Assembly: GCA_016169945.1 (NCBI GenBank)
Contig: JADLSH010000191.1
Coordinates: 1,391,501 to 1,455,500, forward strand
Reading direction: 5' to 3'
DNA length: 64,000 bases
Source: Trachythela sp. YZ-2020
Lineage: Eukaryota > Cnidaria > Anthozoa > Malacalcyonacea > Clavulariidae
Shown here: positions 1 to 12,800 of the stretch, in pieces
Layout of the letters: each line of letters starts with the position of its first letter
How positions within the stretch are numbered: the stretch's first letter is position 1
The notes under the pieces: model-generated
What the model saw: only the letters and a program-made list of their open reading frames with translations
Databases searched by the model: none
What the model was told of the DNA's origin: nothing
Translations under genes and position numbers: made by a program

Positions 1-330
1 TTGGGAGCCGCCAGCTTTGATAAAGCTTTCAAATATTTTAAAATTTTCACAGTTAATTCATCTTTGTTTGTTGTAACGATGTGTGAAAGACGTTCGAAGC
101 ACGACCAATGATCTATGGGTGGATAGCTCGTCTTCGTCAAGAACACTTCGTCAGCACTCGTGGACTCTCTTGAGCTCTCTAGCTGTTTTGTGTTGTTGTT
201 TATTAAGTGTAAGTTGTGCTGGAGAAGTGTTTTGCCAAAAAGACGCAGTGCCAGGTTTTGAACGTTTGGTGATCTCTTAACGAGCCTAGAGAATATAAAT
301 TATAAATAAGCTTCTCAAACTCTTTAATAA

Positions 331-594
331 TTCATGAGCAAAACACAAAGGAAATCACCACCGTATCATTGTCTTGATACCACGGTAACAAACACCCCAT
401 AACTCAACTTTCGCGTTGAATTTCTCTTTAAATACTGGTTTGTTTGAGAAGCTATATCATACACTCGAAGTCGTTTATTATAGTGATTTAAAAACACCTC
501 AATGTATGTTAAAAAGCACAACACACTTTTTTTTTCAACACACTTTTCGGTGTTTCAAATCACTATAATAAACTCCTTCTCGTGTATGATATAT
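331..594. repeat. Foldback repeat, left copy
   Basis: A repeated segment starting around ATTCATGAGCAAAACACAAA is found again at 63005-63210, and its first 55 bases match the arms of the element at 13843-14015. The second half (about 453-594) is itself an inverted repeat: the stretch with CACTCGAAGTCGTTTATTAT is answered by its near reverse complement next to 594. It has no coding capacity. Bases 1-330 hold nothing I can support as a gene. Confidence 0.7.
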
Positions 595-599
595 TACAT

Positions 600-745
600 A
601 ACAGACCGACCAACCAACCAACCGACAGTAGTCAGGGTATGTGTGTTTCCGACCAACCAACCTACCGACCACCCAACCGACAGTGGCCAGGGCATGTGTC
701 TTTCCGACCGACCGACCGACCGACCGACCGACCTTCCGCAACATC
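600..745. repeat. Low-complexity (CCAACCGACC)-type repeat
   Basis: Imperfect tandem ACCGACC/ACCAACC units. They keep several frames open in both directions, giving Pro-Thr-Asp-rich or Val-Gly-Arg-rich translations with no biological meaning. Similar tracts occur at 16480-16690 and 18225-18525. Confidence 0.85.
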
Positions 746-1202
746 GTTAGAACAAGACCCACCTGGAAAGTAAAGTTACACTAGTACATGAAACATCCAT
801 ACATGGACATGTCCCACAGCGTGCGAGAGAATTCAAATATACAACATCAACTTCTTCCACGGTACTTTCCTTGTACACGGTCAACATGGCGAAACACAGA
901 CGAGATATAGCACAATCTAAAAAACAAAAGTAAGATTTAGAGAAATTACGGCGAATAAACAAGAAAAGGGTGAAATTAGATGAGATGTCATGGCGTTCAT
1001 AGATAGCCCTATCAATACTCGAGAGAAAGAACCCGTTAAGATGTATCATCCATGCTGACGGATCATCTGTCTTAGTGTAAACACAAGACGAGCTATCCAG
1101 ACGAACTAGCTAGAATAAAGTTATCTGTATACAGACAAAGACAAGTCATGTATGATATTTCCTTGATATTTCATCTAATGCCGCACACATGCAAACGCAA
1201 TG

Positions 1203-1630
1203 CATAGACGGATTTTCATATTTATTACTAGGGGGTACCAGAAATTGTAGGGGGGTGAGCTGGTGAGGTAACACAAGGCGTCACCAAACGTTGTGCTGCA
1301 GGGCTCAGCCCCCAGTGAGGTCCAGGGGTGGAGCCGCTGGTGAGAGGCTAGAAAGCAAAGCATCCACGGAAATTGTTGAAAAAAATCAAGGTTTCTAGAG
1401 CACATCAGAAGGCATTCGAAGCAAAAAAACTAAGGTTTTTGAAGTTGTCAAGTCAATGAATTTGGCAGGTCCTTTGAGAGAGTTAAATGACCCTGTAAAC
1501 CCCCATAGGGTTCTATAGGGTTGCATGTTGGACTATTTATTATGGCGGGGTGAACATTTCGTTTGGGGGGTGAAAACAAATATTTGGGGGGTAGCACCCC
1601 CACAGCCAGCCCCCAGAAAATCTGTCTATG
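1203..1630. mobile_element. hAT-like MITE, copy A
   Basis: The element is bounded by inverted termini CATAGACGGATTTTC and GAAAATCTGTCTATG. It is flanked by a perfect 8-bp direct repeat ACGCAATG (1195-1202 and 1631-1638), the duplication length typical of hAT transposases. It has no coding capacity and is rich in G runs. A second copy with near-identical termini and its own 8-bp duplication lies at 56677-57020. The 745-1200 interval holds no recognisable gene. Confidence 0.8.
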
Positions 1631-1730
1631 ACGCAATGCCTCGTTTACATACACAGATAATTATCAAAGGAACCATTTTAAATTATTTTCACCGAGTTCA
1701 TCCAGACGGATCATCCGTCTCTATAATAGA

Positions 1731-4700
1731 TCAGACCATTTTACTCAACTTGCCTTTACTAGAATGGTAATGACACTGACTAATGCTTGACGCCTGCTGT
1801 TGTTCCCAGTCCTCCTCACTGCTCGACCCGGCCGTTTGATTTAAGCTGCTGGTTGACGTCACGTGAGAAAACCGCTGGCGTTGCTGAGAGTAGCTCATGG
1901 ACGTACTAGGCTTATCAAGCGAAAACGATAGACTTTCGGTTTCTGGTTTACCCAATAATGTCATAGCTCGCTTAAGAGACGAGATGAGATGCCCTGTGGC
2001 TGTTAACACAAAAGTTGCTCGCGCTTTAAGTAGGCTTTCAAATTCTGAATCGAAATTTCCACTCGATAGGATTTTGTTTAGAGAAACGACCACAAAAACA
2101 ATAAATTCACAACCACCGTAATTCACAAACGTTTTCAAATGATCTTTATAGTAAACTTTTCTTGTCAAATCTATCCCAGAACACGAGACTGTTTCACCAC
2201 ATACGCAGTTGTTGAGTAAAACCAGCAGAAAGCCCAGAAGGGAATACGTTATAGACAACCTGTAAACTAGAAACACTTCCATTGAGCCATTAAGTTGTTC
2301 TTTAAAACATGAACCACACCAAAGGCTATTTCTCAAATCTTTCAAGATTTTCATAAGTTTTTCAACTTGGTCACTCAGGTCTACTCGATGAGTGAACACG
2401 TCAGAGCTATTTTTAGCAGCAAGAGATGTCCATAATGGACACATCACCATACACATACAGACTAGTTTTACACTTGGTGACCAAGTGCAATCAGGCAGGT
2501 CATCATCCGACATCTCTGATGAATTATTCTCTTTTGTAAAAAGACGTAGGAATGCTGTTAGTTTCTCAGAGATATTAACCGTTGAAACTGTGACAGTTAG
2601 GGAGCAACCTTTGGCATTCAATCTGCATATAATGTCCAACAGTAGAGCAATTAAGGACAAGAGGCCAAGCTCTTTGTCTGTAGATTGTGTGGAGTGCATT
2701 GCTTTATACAGATCTGGGAAAGTCTTTTTGCCACTTGTTAAATCTTTGTACAGTGAGGTCAATTTCTGAAGTAATACCAAAGCTATTAAATGAAAAGTAA
2801 AAATTTAATATGTAAATTGAAATTACTGTATTTAAGTACTGCTCAAAAATACCCCAACTTCGCGTTCGTGTTCCGTGTGCGTTCACAACGCGTTCTGATT
2901 CGATTAGAATGCAAATGTAACAATTAGAACATGTTGGGAACGCAAGTGAAACACAACTGAAAAGCATACCATCATCATCTTTCAATTCACAGGAGGCAGA
3001 CAATAGACACGGAAGTACAGACACAAGAACATCGGATACTTCAGTATTACAGTTGCTAACCTAGAGAATGAAAAATGGAGAATAACTAATGAGACAATGA
3101 ACTTTCCTACTGTACTATACAGTAACACACTGGTCATACATACTACACTTGGGGATGAGGTTGCACCATACCAACCCAAATAATACTATCATACCATACA
3201 CCACACCATACCGTACCATTCCATACACCACGCCCATACCATGCCATATACCATGATACTATACCACAGCAGTATGATACACGTGCACCACAAGTACACA
3301 CCACACCATATCATACCATAACACACCACATCAAACCATATTAACACACCACATCAAACCATCCCATACATTACCAATACCATACCATATACTATACAAC
3401 ACCACACAACCTCATACCACACCATACCACACCATATACCACACCATACCATACCAATTTTACTATACCATACCACACCACACCATACCATACCATACCA
3501 ATTTTACTATACCATACCATACCACACCACACCACACCACACCACACCATACCATACCATACCATACCATACCATACCATACCATACCATACCATACCAT
3601 ACCAAACCTTAAATACAATAAAGTAGCACACAAATGCAAAAACATACTTGCTCTGCTAAAATATTTAACGCTTGTAGCAGATATAATCCTGTGCCTTGCT
3701 GCAAGAAATGGACAAATGCTGAGTCATCTTCAAGTATTTCACATTGATGACTGATGACTTTTAATAATTCATGGCCAAGAAGATTACTTATACTGGATAG
3801 TTCGCTATAACAATAAGAAAAGATTCTATTTATATAAGCTGCCTTGCTTTTGGTCTGAACTGCCTACCTGTCCTAATGAAGGGCATTTGCTGGAAATGTT
3901 AAAGTGGTTTTAATCCTTTTTTCAGGTAGTTCTGACAAAAACCACAGCAGGTTATTGTAAAATACCGCATATAATAGACATCCACATTAGAGAATTATCA
4001 GTGGCAGACACTAGGGGGAGGGGTCCCCCAAAATAACTTCTTAAAGCCTTTAAATGATTGCTGATTAACTGCGTAATAAAACTATAATAATGATTTTATT
4101 TGTAAGACCTCAGTCCTGATATAATGTTGAAAATATTTCCCCATACATTCAGTAATAACTTGCTCATTAGTACGTTACAGCCTCCTTAATGTGGTAATTA
4201 ATACAAAACAAATAGGGGCCTAGGTGTGTATATATTTATTCAGGATTGACTAGCAATGATGCCAAAATTTTGAGTTGACTCATTTGCTTTGCATTAATAA
4301 TTATTTGTATGTATATCCATTCATATTTTGTTTTCTTGATATAATTGAAATATATTTCCGAATAGCATTGAAAAATATTTTCAATATTGATCTTACATAT
4401 GATAAATAACTATTTATACATTTAATTACTGCACTTTATGCTTTCACAAATAAATCTCTTTGCTGCATTATTGCATGGTTGGGTAAATGCTATGTCTTAT
4501 AAATAAGAATGGAATGTTTCATGATTTTCAAGCAAAGGTCTTTTAATTAAATGTTTCTTTGAAAAACCCATCTGAACAGGTCACACGATTCATTCTGTGT
4601 TCCGGTTTGAAGTCACATGCTTTTTTTTCGGTACAACGTCAAAGTAGCAAATGTGTTCAACAGTGCTGATAATTTATGGACATTTTTGTCTTACAATGTT

Positions 4701-5374
4701 TTTGATTCAGTTTGAGATCATTTTCAATGCATTTCATACCCGGAATACTACAGCCATTAATTAGTTAACTATCAATTAGTAAAGTTAATAATGTAGTAAA
4801 ATATTAACCAATTCTATTATTATATCTAGACTGGTTTACATGATCAAACTACCTAAAGAATATTAGTAACAAAAACGTTGACATTTCGAGCAAAGGTCCT
4901 TCAAAACATCAAAGTCCTTGTTGTATTTTCAGGTAGTTTGCTCTTGTGATCCCTCAAGTGTATCGTTTATCACTACCTGCACTGAAACCACACATTCAAG
5001 ACTATATAATGTTACATAATTATCTATTTGTACCTGTCTGGACAAATTTGACTTTCTTCATAAATCTCATAGCTTTTTAACTCCCCAAGAAACTGCTTAA
5101 GCTTTTCTTCTTTCTCCTAAAAATAACAACAACATAGCTCATTTATCTAGTTAGAGAAATCCTCCAAAATTACATATAAAAACATGTGATACAAGTATAA
5201 AGATAATATTGAATTGATAAATATTGAAGTATAAACATGATATTGTTCTGCATGATTGCAATTATGACAAATAATACTACAGTGTTGACCGACCTTTTCA
5301 TGGCTAGTTTTCGAATAGTCCTGCCATATTTCTTTCAAAATACGTGGATTTATCCCGCTTTCTAATGAGTCCAT
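1731..5374 (-). CDS. Unrecognised mostly helical protein, 487 residues, five exons
   Basis: Exons on the minus strand are 5294-5374, 5034-5116, 3648-3804, 2970-3060 and 1731-2782. All junctions are GT-AG, phases agree, and together they give 487 residues and a stop. The ATG at 5372-5374 starts MDSLESGINPRILKE. The protein begins with a charged helix (about residues 25-50), continues with leucine-rich helical segments such as LLQALNILAEQ, and ends in a Ser/Gln/Glu-rich tail with SSSEEDWEQQQ. I see no signal peptide; two hydrophobic stretches in the last exon could be buried helices. The alternation of amphipathic helices suggests an ARM/HEAT-like fold, which is inference. Lines/LINS1 was considered but not supported by any clear motif. 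The next gene, on the same strand, ends 1.5 kb to the right. Confidence 0.72.
3180..3605. repeat. ATACC-type pentanucleotide satellite in an intron
   Basis: About 425 bp built of ACCAT/ATACC and ACCAC units, nearly pure at 3540-3600. It lies in the intron between exons 3 and 4 of the 1731-5374 gene. The minus strand reads as MVWYG repeats in several frames, which is a by-product of the pentamer. Confidence 0.92.
3805..5033. other. Intron of the 1731-5374 gene with one MITE fragment
   Basis: This 1.2-kb AT-rich intron holds no open frame of note. At about 3996-4050 it carries the sequence GTGGCAGACACTAGG, matching one terminus of the inverted-repeat element at 28971-29130, so a broken copy is likely. 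Nothing else is recognised. Confidence 0.5.
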
Positions 5375-5861
5375 TTAAACCACCAAAAGTTTGTCCGTAT
5401 ATGAACCTTCTATATATGAAAGCGCGAGGCAGCAAGTTGTAGATTCGAAACCAGCCAAAATTGTAGACGCTCGACTAGACAGCATAATAATATAAACATT
5501 TCATTGTGTATAAATCTATCGCCAGTTTATCGCTTCTTGTTAGTCCTGTATTACATCTTTAATGTATGATACAGTTTCGTCTTAATAACAGTTATTAAAA
5601 CGTGCAGAAATCAAGATACTATCAATGATATTTTTTTATTTTGTCCTATTATTAATTAACCACAGCTGTGACTAACTCAGCGCGAGACAGCGACTTCCTT
5701 GCGACTTCCAGGATTTGTATTTAAAATATATTTTGCCCACTTCCGCAGTGCTTCCACTTTCCAAAATGAATATTTCCTTTTAATGTCCTAAATGTCAAAA
5801 AGTATTGAAATTTCCTTCAAAAATATTGGTGAAATCATGGATTATAAAAACACCATTGTTC

Positions 5862-6065
5862 GATACATCGCACAAATTAACATCTTACAGTGATTGTAGT
5901 GTGGTTGCCATGTGCGGTTGTGCGATGCATCGCACAAATTAACATACCAGGACTTACAATTGACTTACAGTGATTGTAGTGTAGTTGTCATGTGCGGTTG
6001 TGCGATGCATCGCACAAATTAGCATACCATGACTTACAGTGATTGTAGTGTGGTTGTCATGTTGC
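5862..6065. repeat. Three-copy tandem repeat of about 70-85 bp
   Basis: Three successive copies contain GATGCATCGCACAAATTA and TTACAGTGATTGTAGTG. They lie in the intergenic stretch 5375-6878, which holds no gene I recognise. That stretch also includes an 18-bp perfect palindrome, AATCTCGTATACGAGATT, near 6217. Confidence 0.8.
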
Positions 6066-6878
6066 CAGGTCTAATGTTTGTCAAGAGCATTTGATCGATA
6101 GGTATTCATAATCTGGTTAGCCAATCATGTTCAACTAGCCTCACGTTGATTGGCTGAGCGAATTTAAACCACAAACATTGAAGTTTCACGAGAATATAAA
6201 CAATGTTTTTTGTCAATCTCGTATACGAGATTGTGTTTTTATCTGTGGCTGTTCGTCCTTAGCTCCTAACAATGGTACATTTGCGCATTTGATCATATAC
6301 TATTTTTAGCATTATAAATATTATTAGCAAATATATATAATATTTATTATTATTATGGTACCTTGGTATACTTTGGCATTTACGGACGGTGCCGCGATTA
6401 GATTTTTTAAAATCAAGATAGCGGCGACAAGGAGTGAAGTGGGATAATTATTGAATCAAGCTAGTAAAATGACTAAAATCACAAGAATTATAGTAACATT
6501 AATTTTACTTGTCAAATATTACAAATAAATATACTACATTAGTTTGATACTAGCTACATTTAATTCTACTACGTAATTATAATTATGTTAATTGTTAATT
6601 AGGTTAATTGTCGCGCCTTTCGACTTTAATTGTCATTAGTTCAAATTTAGAATGAGCAAAATAGGTTGGGTCAATTGGGAAGTCGTATTATTGTACACTC
6701 TAATGTTTGTGTTTAACTCACATGTATGTACACAATTTCATTCAGACTCCAGATTAAATTCTAAGATAGAGTTGCCGTTCCTACTTGTCAAATTAGTACA
6801 ATTTCAATAATCCAGAGGCAAATAGACGTCTCGTGAGTCGTGACAGAGGCATATAGATAAAATTAAGAATTTTTCCAG

Positions 6879-9800
6879 TTAAACAGTTAGTGTTGATGAA
6901 GGTACAATTTCTTCAAAAACTCTCCGTAGAACTTGGACAGATTCCTCCATCCCGCCAGGTTTGTTACTCAAAGGCCAGACACGACGATGATTTTCGATTA
7001 TTCCTAAAAGCCTGAGAAAACGTCGTAAAGGTTTAGTTTTTGCAAGTTTGGGTTCCCTGTGGAACGACTGTTTAGGCTTGTTTTGACTTGCTGTGGCTTG
7101 TTTTGACTGGTTTTGACTTGTTTTTACTGGTTTTGACTTGCCGTGACTTACTGTGACTTGTGTTGACTTGTTGTGACTGGTTTTGACTTGTTTTGACTTG
7201 CTGTGACTTGTGTTGACTTGCTGACTTGTTTTGACTTGTTTTGACGTTTTGACTTGTTTTGACTGGTTTTGACTTGCCGTGACTTACTGTGACTTGTTTT
7301 GACTTGTTTTGACTGGTTTTGACTTGCTGTGACTTACTGTGACTTGTTTTGACTTGTTTTGACTGGTTTTTACTTGTTTTGAAAGCAAGTTAGAGCTAAC
7401 CTGTTAGCAAGATCTGTTCGCGTTATGCTTGGCAAACTTGAAGTAGCAGTGAATCCCGCTTCTCGATTTTTATCACTTTTTCCAAGAGCCAAACCACGTC
7501 CAATTCTAATAAAGATTAAAACTTTTGTTATTAGCTTTTTCTTCATTCTCTGGATATTTCTTTACCTCATTGCAATAGATTTCATTGAGCACTATTGTGC
7601 AGCAGATGGCGGTCAACCTGCAGTTATCAGAGTGAGAAAATAAGGCAGATTATGTTCACTGTGCATATAATCAAGTATATTCTCACCCACAGAAGGCCAC
7701 ATACTAACCTGCAAGCATACAAAGCCATATCTAAAATCAAGTTTAGTACTTTCACAGTAGTCGAAGCTCGGTGACATTTCATTTGAGTCTTGGCTAAAGA
7801 TGCTTGACACTTCCGCAAACATCGAGACGCTTTCTAAATAAGATATCAGTTATATTGCTTGAGAATAGGATGAATTTAAACTTTTCTCCATAGAGGTCCC
7901 AGTAAGTACCATCCAATCTTCTGGTCCAGTGTTACTACAGGAGAAAACCGAAGTACCAGGAGAAACTTTCCGTGTTTGGTAGAGTCAAACTGGTAGCACT
8001 CTTCTCACATGGGACTGAGGCGAAATTATAATCAGACAACTGCAAATTGCGGGAATCAAACATATATCGCACTATCGCAGAGATGAAATACAAAATGTTA
8101 ATACCTGCACATTATCACTGCCAAGGTTGTGAAGATTTACACTATTTGGAAATAAGAACAGTTGTAGTAACGGACTGGCATCGTCAGCTTTTTCTTCGGG
8201 ATAAATACCACTTTGGACGTCAGTGTCGACCTGCAGTGGTCGTTGTTCGAGCATTTTATTAACTTGGGACAAATTTTGAAGAACATGTCCTATCACTCCT
8301 GCCTCGTCTTGAAAGATGTGTACGTCCAATACTTTGGGAATGGATGATACAACGCTTTCCTACAACAGATTTAAAGCATGTTTGTTGATGATATTAAACC
8401 ACTACCTGTAGGACAGAGTAAGATATACCATCTTATGGACACAAAATAAGATGAGATGAAGGAGAGCCGATCAGAGACATTATGGAATAAAGATATCAGA
8501 AAATGTGGGGTGGTAGACATTGCAGAGAAGGTGAGGGAAGCAAGGCTGAGATGATATGGACACATTGCAGAGAAGGTGAGGGAAGCAAGGCTGAGATGGT
8601 ATGGACACGTAATAAGATGAGATGAAGGAGAGCCGGTCAGAGATATTATGGAATAAAGATATCAGAAAATGTGTGGTGGTAGACATTGCAGAGAAGGTGA
8701 GAGAAGCAAGGCTGAGATGGTATGGACACGTAATAAGAAGAGATGAAGGAGAGCCGGTCAGAGATATTATGGAATAAAGATATCAGAAAATGTGGGGTGG
8801 TAGACATTGCAGAGAAGGTGAGGGAAGCAAGGCTGAGATGGTATGGACACGTAATAAGAAGAGATGAAGGAGAGCTGGTCAGAGACATTATGGAATGAAG
8901 AGATCAGAAGAAGATGTGAGGTGGTAGACCTCGCGGAGAAGGTGATGAAGGGAAGGATACGAAGGACAAAACCAGACACAAACCTGTTTTATTTTCGAGT
9001 TCCAAGAAAGTGCCCCACCAGCTGCAAATGCAGACATACTGACTTCCAATGGAGACACGTGACCATACGCTGACCAATCAGTGATGAGAATACCCAGAGC
9101 ATTATAATGGACAGCGGTCTGCACAGCATCATCGATTAAGTCAATGCTATCTGCTCCGACGAGACTATTGGAGAATTATAGATAAGTCAGTCATTAAGTT
9201 AGCTGATAAGTTAATAACGTAATATTTACTGTACTTATCTCAAACGTGGTGGTCCAGTGTAGATAGTATTCTACAGTAACCTGACGTGGTTTGTGTCTGA
9301 ACTGCCTGTACAGATTAGAAACACTTCGACGAAGGCAGCAAGGTAGTTCTTTTTCAGGTAGTTCAGACAAACCACGGCAGCTTACTGTTGAATACACATT
9401 CATTTGAGTAAAAATTTACCTGGTCCAGGTCATTGTACCAGGACAGACATAATACGGAATTCTAAATTGTAAAGACAAGAGAAGAACGAATTAAATTGAA
9501 ATCAAACAAACACCAAAAATATTACAGATAAAAAGCTTACCCAGAATCGGAACATAATTTACAAAAAACACCAAATTCATGAGAAGACTAAAATGAATAA
9601 AAATCACGCTTTACTGGAGGTCTTCAGTAAGCGTTGCGGGGCAGCAGATGGTGGTCAATTTCAGAAATGTCAACACTTATAGGAAAAAGCAAATTTAGCT
9701 ACATCCCTCAATTCTATTTTGTCCACCAAATACAAAACTACTACATATATAAATGAAAAGAATTAACATTATTTTCTCACTCTGATGACTGCAGGTTGAC

Positions 9801-12800
9801 CATCATCTGCTGCACGATAGTGCTTAGTGAAACCCACCCACTGCCAAGGCCAATAACCTCACCTTGCCACCATATTCCATGGCAATCACACCCTGTGGCA
9901 ACTCGTGTCCTTGCTTGATATATTCATGAAATGAGTTTGTCCACATCATGCAAACTTTCCTGTGTTTTTGACAGCTTTCGTTGATATTTCTGGCGTGTTT
10001 TATTATCGCGCAGTGTTTCGGTGTTTTTTCTTTGTCTTCCGCAGTTTTGGACTGTGGATTGTCACAATCACCGACTTTGCTCAATCCAACATGAATAAAT
10101 CTACAGCATTAAGATACGAATCAATTAAATCTTAAATTTCATAAACAACCAAAAAGATCAATAATTACCAAGTTTACCTGGCCGAAGGAAAGGATGTACA
10201 TAATTGTGAATTCAGATCTCTCACAAAACTCGTCGTCTCAACATTTTCTGGACACAAACATTCTGAGGTACTAAAAAGATTCATAACAGAACGCGTCAAA
10301 GTGTATAGTGGTATTAACGTCATATTAACGTATAACGTCACAAATATGTCAACACAATGAGAGACTGGATGACATGGAGAACAGTGAGATTTTCAAAACA
10401 ATGAAAAGGCAATGGAACATTCCGATAACTGAATCATAACTAGATGGCAATATTGTTATGCCAAGTGTTATGAAAAGGGATCATTGTGACTCTTACATTT
10501 CTGTTAAAGCAACTACAATTCTGGTTCAGGATTCCAAATATAGAAATGTTCTTAATTCTTGTACCTTTCTTCTTCAATACTGCCGTTAACAGCGGGCGTC
10601 TCTCCAAGATTTTTATATTTATCATGTTTTAACCTGAGGGGAAAACATTACGATGCATTGTGATGGGAATATACGATTTACTTGCTAAGAATACAAATGG
10701 TTGTAAGATACAGAAGCTGTGTGTACAATGAATTTAGGTTTGAGTAAGCCCTCGAGATGAGCGTCTTACCATTTCGTGAAATCGGATAAATGGTCCATGT
10801 AGGGAATTAATTCGATGTATCGTTTCCGACAATATCGATCTAGCTTTAGGATATCGCTAAAAACAAAGAAAACATACATGATGATAAAAATGATACCGTT
10901 TATAAAATTGGAAGAGTGCGAGGCAGATGGTTACCTCTGCGTGTATGGGGAGTAATCCTTGCATGCCTCCTTATGTTTCTCAAATTGAAAACTGTTTTGA
11001 ACACATAAAACCATCTAAAGAAAGAACAGTTAGTAAATACATATTTTCCCAAGATCGTTAAAGTGCAACTAATAGGTATGACGTCACACACACCTGATTA
11101 TATTTGAGATTAGAAAGAACATCAACTAAGAACAACAACGATTCCTAGAAATGTTAAATTCCAAAACAATTTAATGAAAAATTCAAGGTCCTAAATGTTA
11201 TTTTTTCGGAGATTACAACGACATCGTTGGATTAGATACATAAAAATAATAGATTAATATATATTATTTCTCTGATTAGATGTAATTAGAGTATACAATT
11301 GAACAACATACTGAATTCAGTGTCCTTCCATGACCACTATCGACTAAGAATGCCCTGTACTTTAAGTCTGGCCAATCGTTTATCTAGTAGATTCAAAAAC
11401 AGATTCAGCAGTAGTTCATGAATTAGGATCAATACAACTTTTTTATTGTAACGGAGAACCCTCCTGGAAAGTTTACACTATCTATATGACTATCTATTTA
11501 TATGACTCACTCGTTAGAATTCTTACCGTTCATCACACTACTGCAAAGGTGCGTTGAACCTTTGGACTAAAAACCGATCGTTCAAAACCATTGACAAAAC
11601 CATTGACATGGTTTAACATAAATCAGTTACACATCAATTTGTCACCTAGATAATTGTTCGTTCCTGTATGGTATACCTGCATTTGTGGAATACCAATTCC
11701 CTGTGACAGTCTGAACAATTGCAGCAACGTATTAATGCTGTACCATAGAGCTCGAGCTTCACTGCCGCATAGACGTATCTAGAATTGTAGAAGTAAGACC
11801 AGTTTACACCTGATAGAGCTATCCAGTATAAATAGAGTTCATTTAGAGTTTAGAATTCCAATAACACAGGATCAATAAAGGATGCAATAACACAGGATCA
11901 ATAAAGGATGACCCTTAATGGACCTTTAAGGAGAATACTTTACACCTGATAGAGCATAAAAAAGTTAGTTTGGTTTCAGTTGATTTTATACTAAATCACG
12001 TGCAACATACAACTACACCAATATATAATTATATACCTTCTGAGACGAGACATGAATTGAATAACTTTCAGTTTTTGAAAACAGCAAAGGAGCGATTGAG
12101 CAAGTAATACAGCCTGGTATTGAGCTATTGTCTTCTGTATTTCCGGAGACAAAAAGTATTCTTAGAGAAAAGCCAAGCTTCCTGAATGATTCATCAACAG
12201 CTCGCCACATGTCATGAATGAAGTGTGGATCTAAAAGACATTTGCAGCAATGATATATTGTACGCTAGGTTCCGATCTGCACCAGTCAAGATACAGCTTC
12301 ACCTGGTGCAAGGATGGAGGGTGGAGTGCTCAGCATGCAAAGTGTGAGCATGTTTGCATGACTGAGCCAGGGTTAAGCTAAAGAGCTACCGAAAGGGTCT
12401 AGGAATACAACCCCTGGACAAAGCTGGTGGTGGGACAGGGGACATTTTTACCTTCCTCTCCTTGTGTCAATATCCTAATACTGAGGTACGCCTCGGGATA
12501 ATATCGATTTCCTTTGATCAAGGTCAACTGCTGGGGGTAAGGCCACAATAGGGTAAGGTCAAGTTCACGTGAGCTTTGGGTCTCTTCATTCTCTGTAGTC
12601 TTGACGTCACTTTTACTCTCCCCCAGGCTACTGAGGCTACTCGTACTACCACGGTCAGCAACATCTACAGAAAGACAGTTTATAAATTTATGTCCTCAGT
12701 TGTGCAGGAATAGTGACTTGGGGTGTGCAAAGAGATTCCAAACACTTGCTAAAAATTTATTCTTGAATGTTCCAAGCGGGAATGTACTGTTCTCACCTGA

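Noticed and set aside
83..280. Open frame with a hydrophobic segment (LSSLAVLCCCLLS)
   Set aside because: No in-frame ATG. A GTAAGT after the segment hints at an exon end, but no partner exon or acceptor could be tied to it.
3392..3645. MVWYG-repeat proteins
   Set aside because: Artefact of the ATACC pentanucleotide satellite.
8371..8979. Repeated minus-strand peptides (HFLISLFHN type)
   Set aside because: Antisense readings of the tandem RT fragment, whose plus strand gives the recognisable RT motif.
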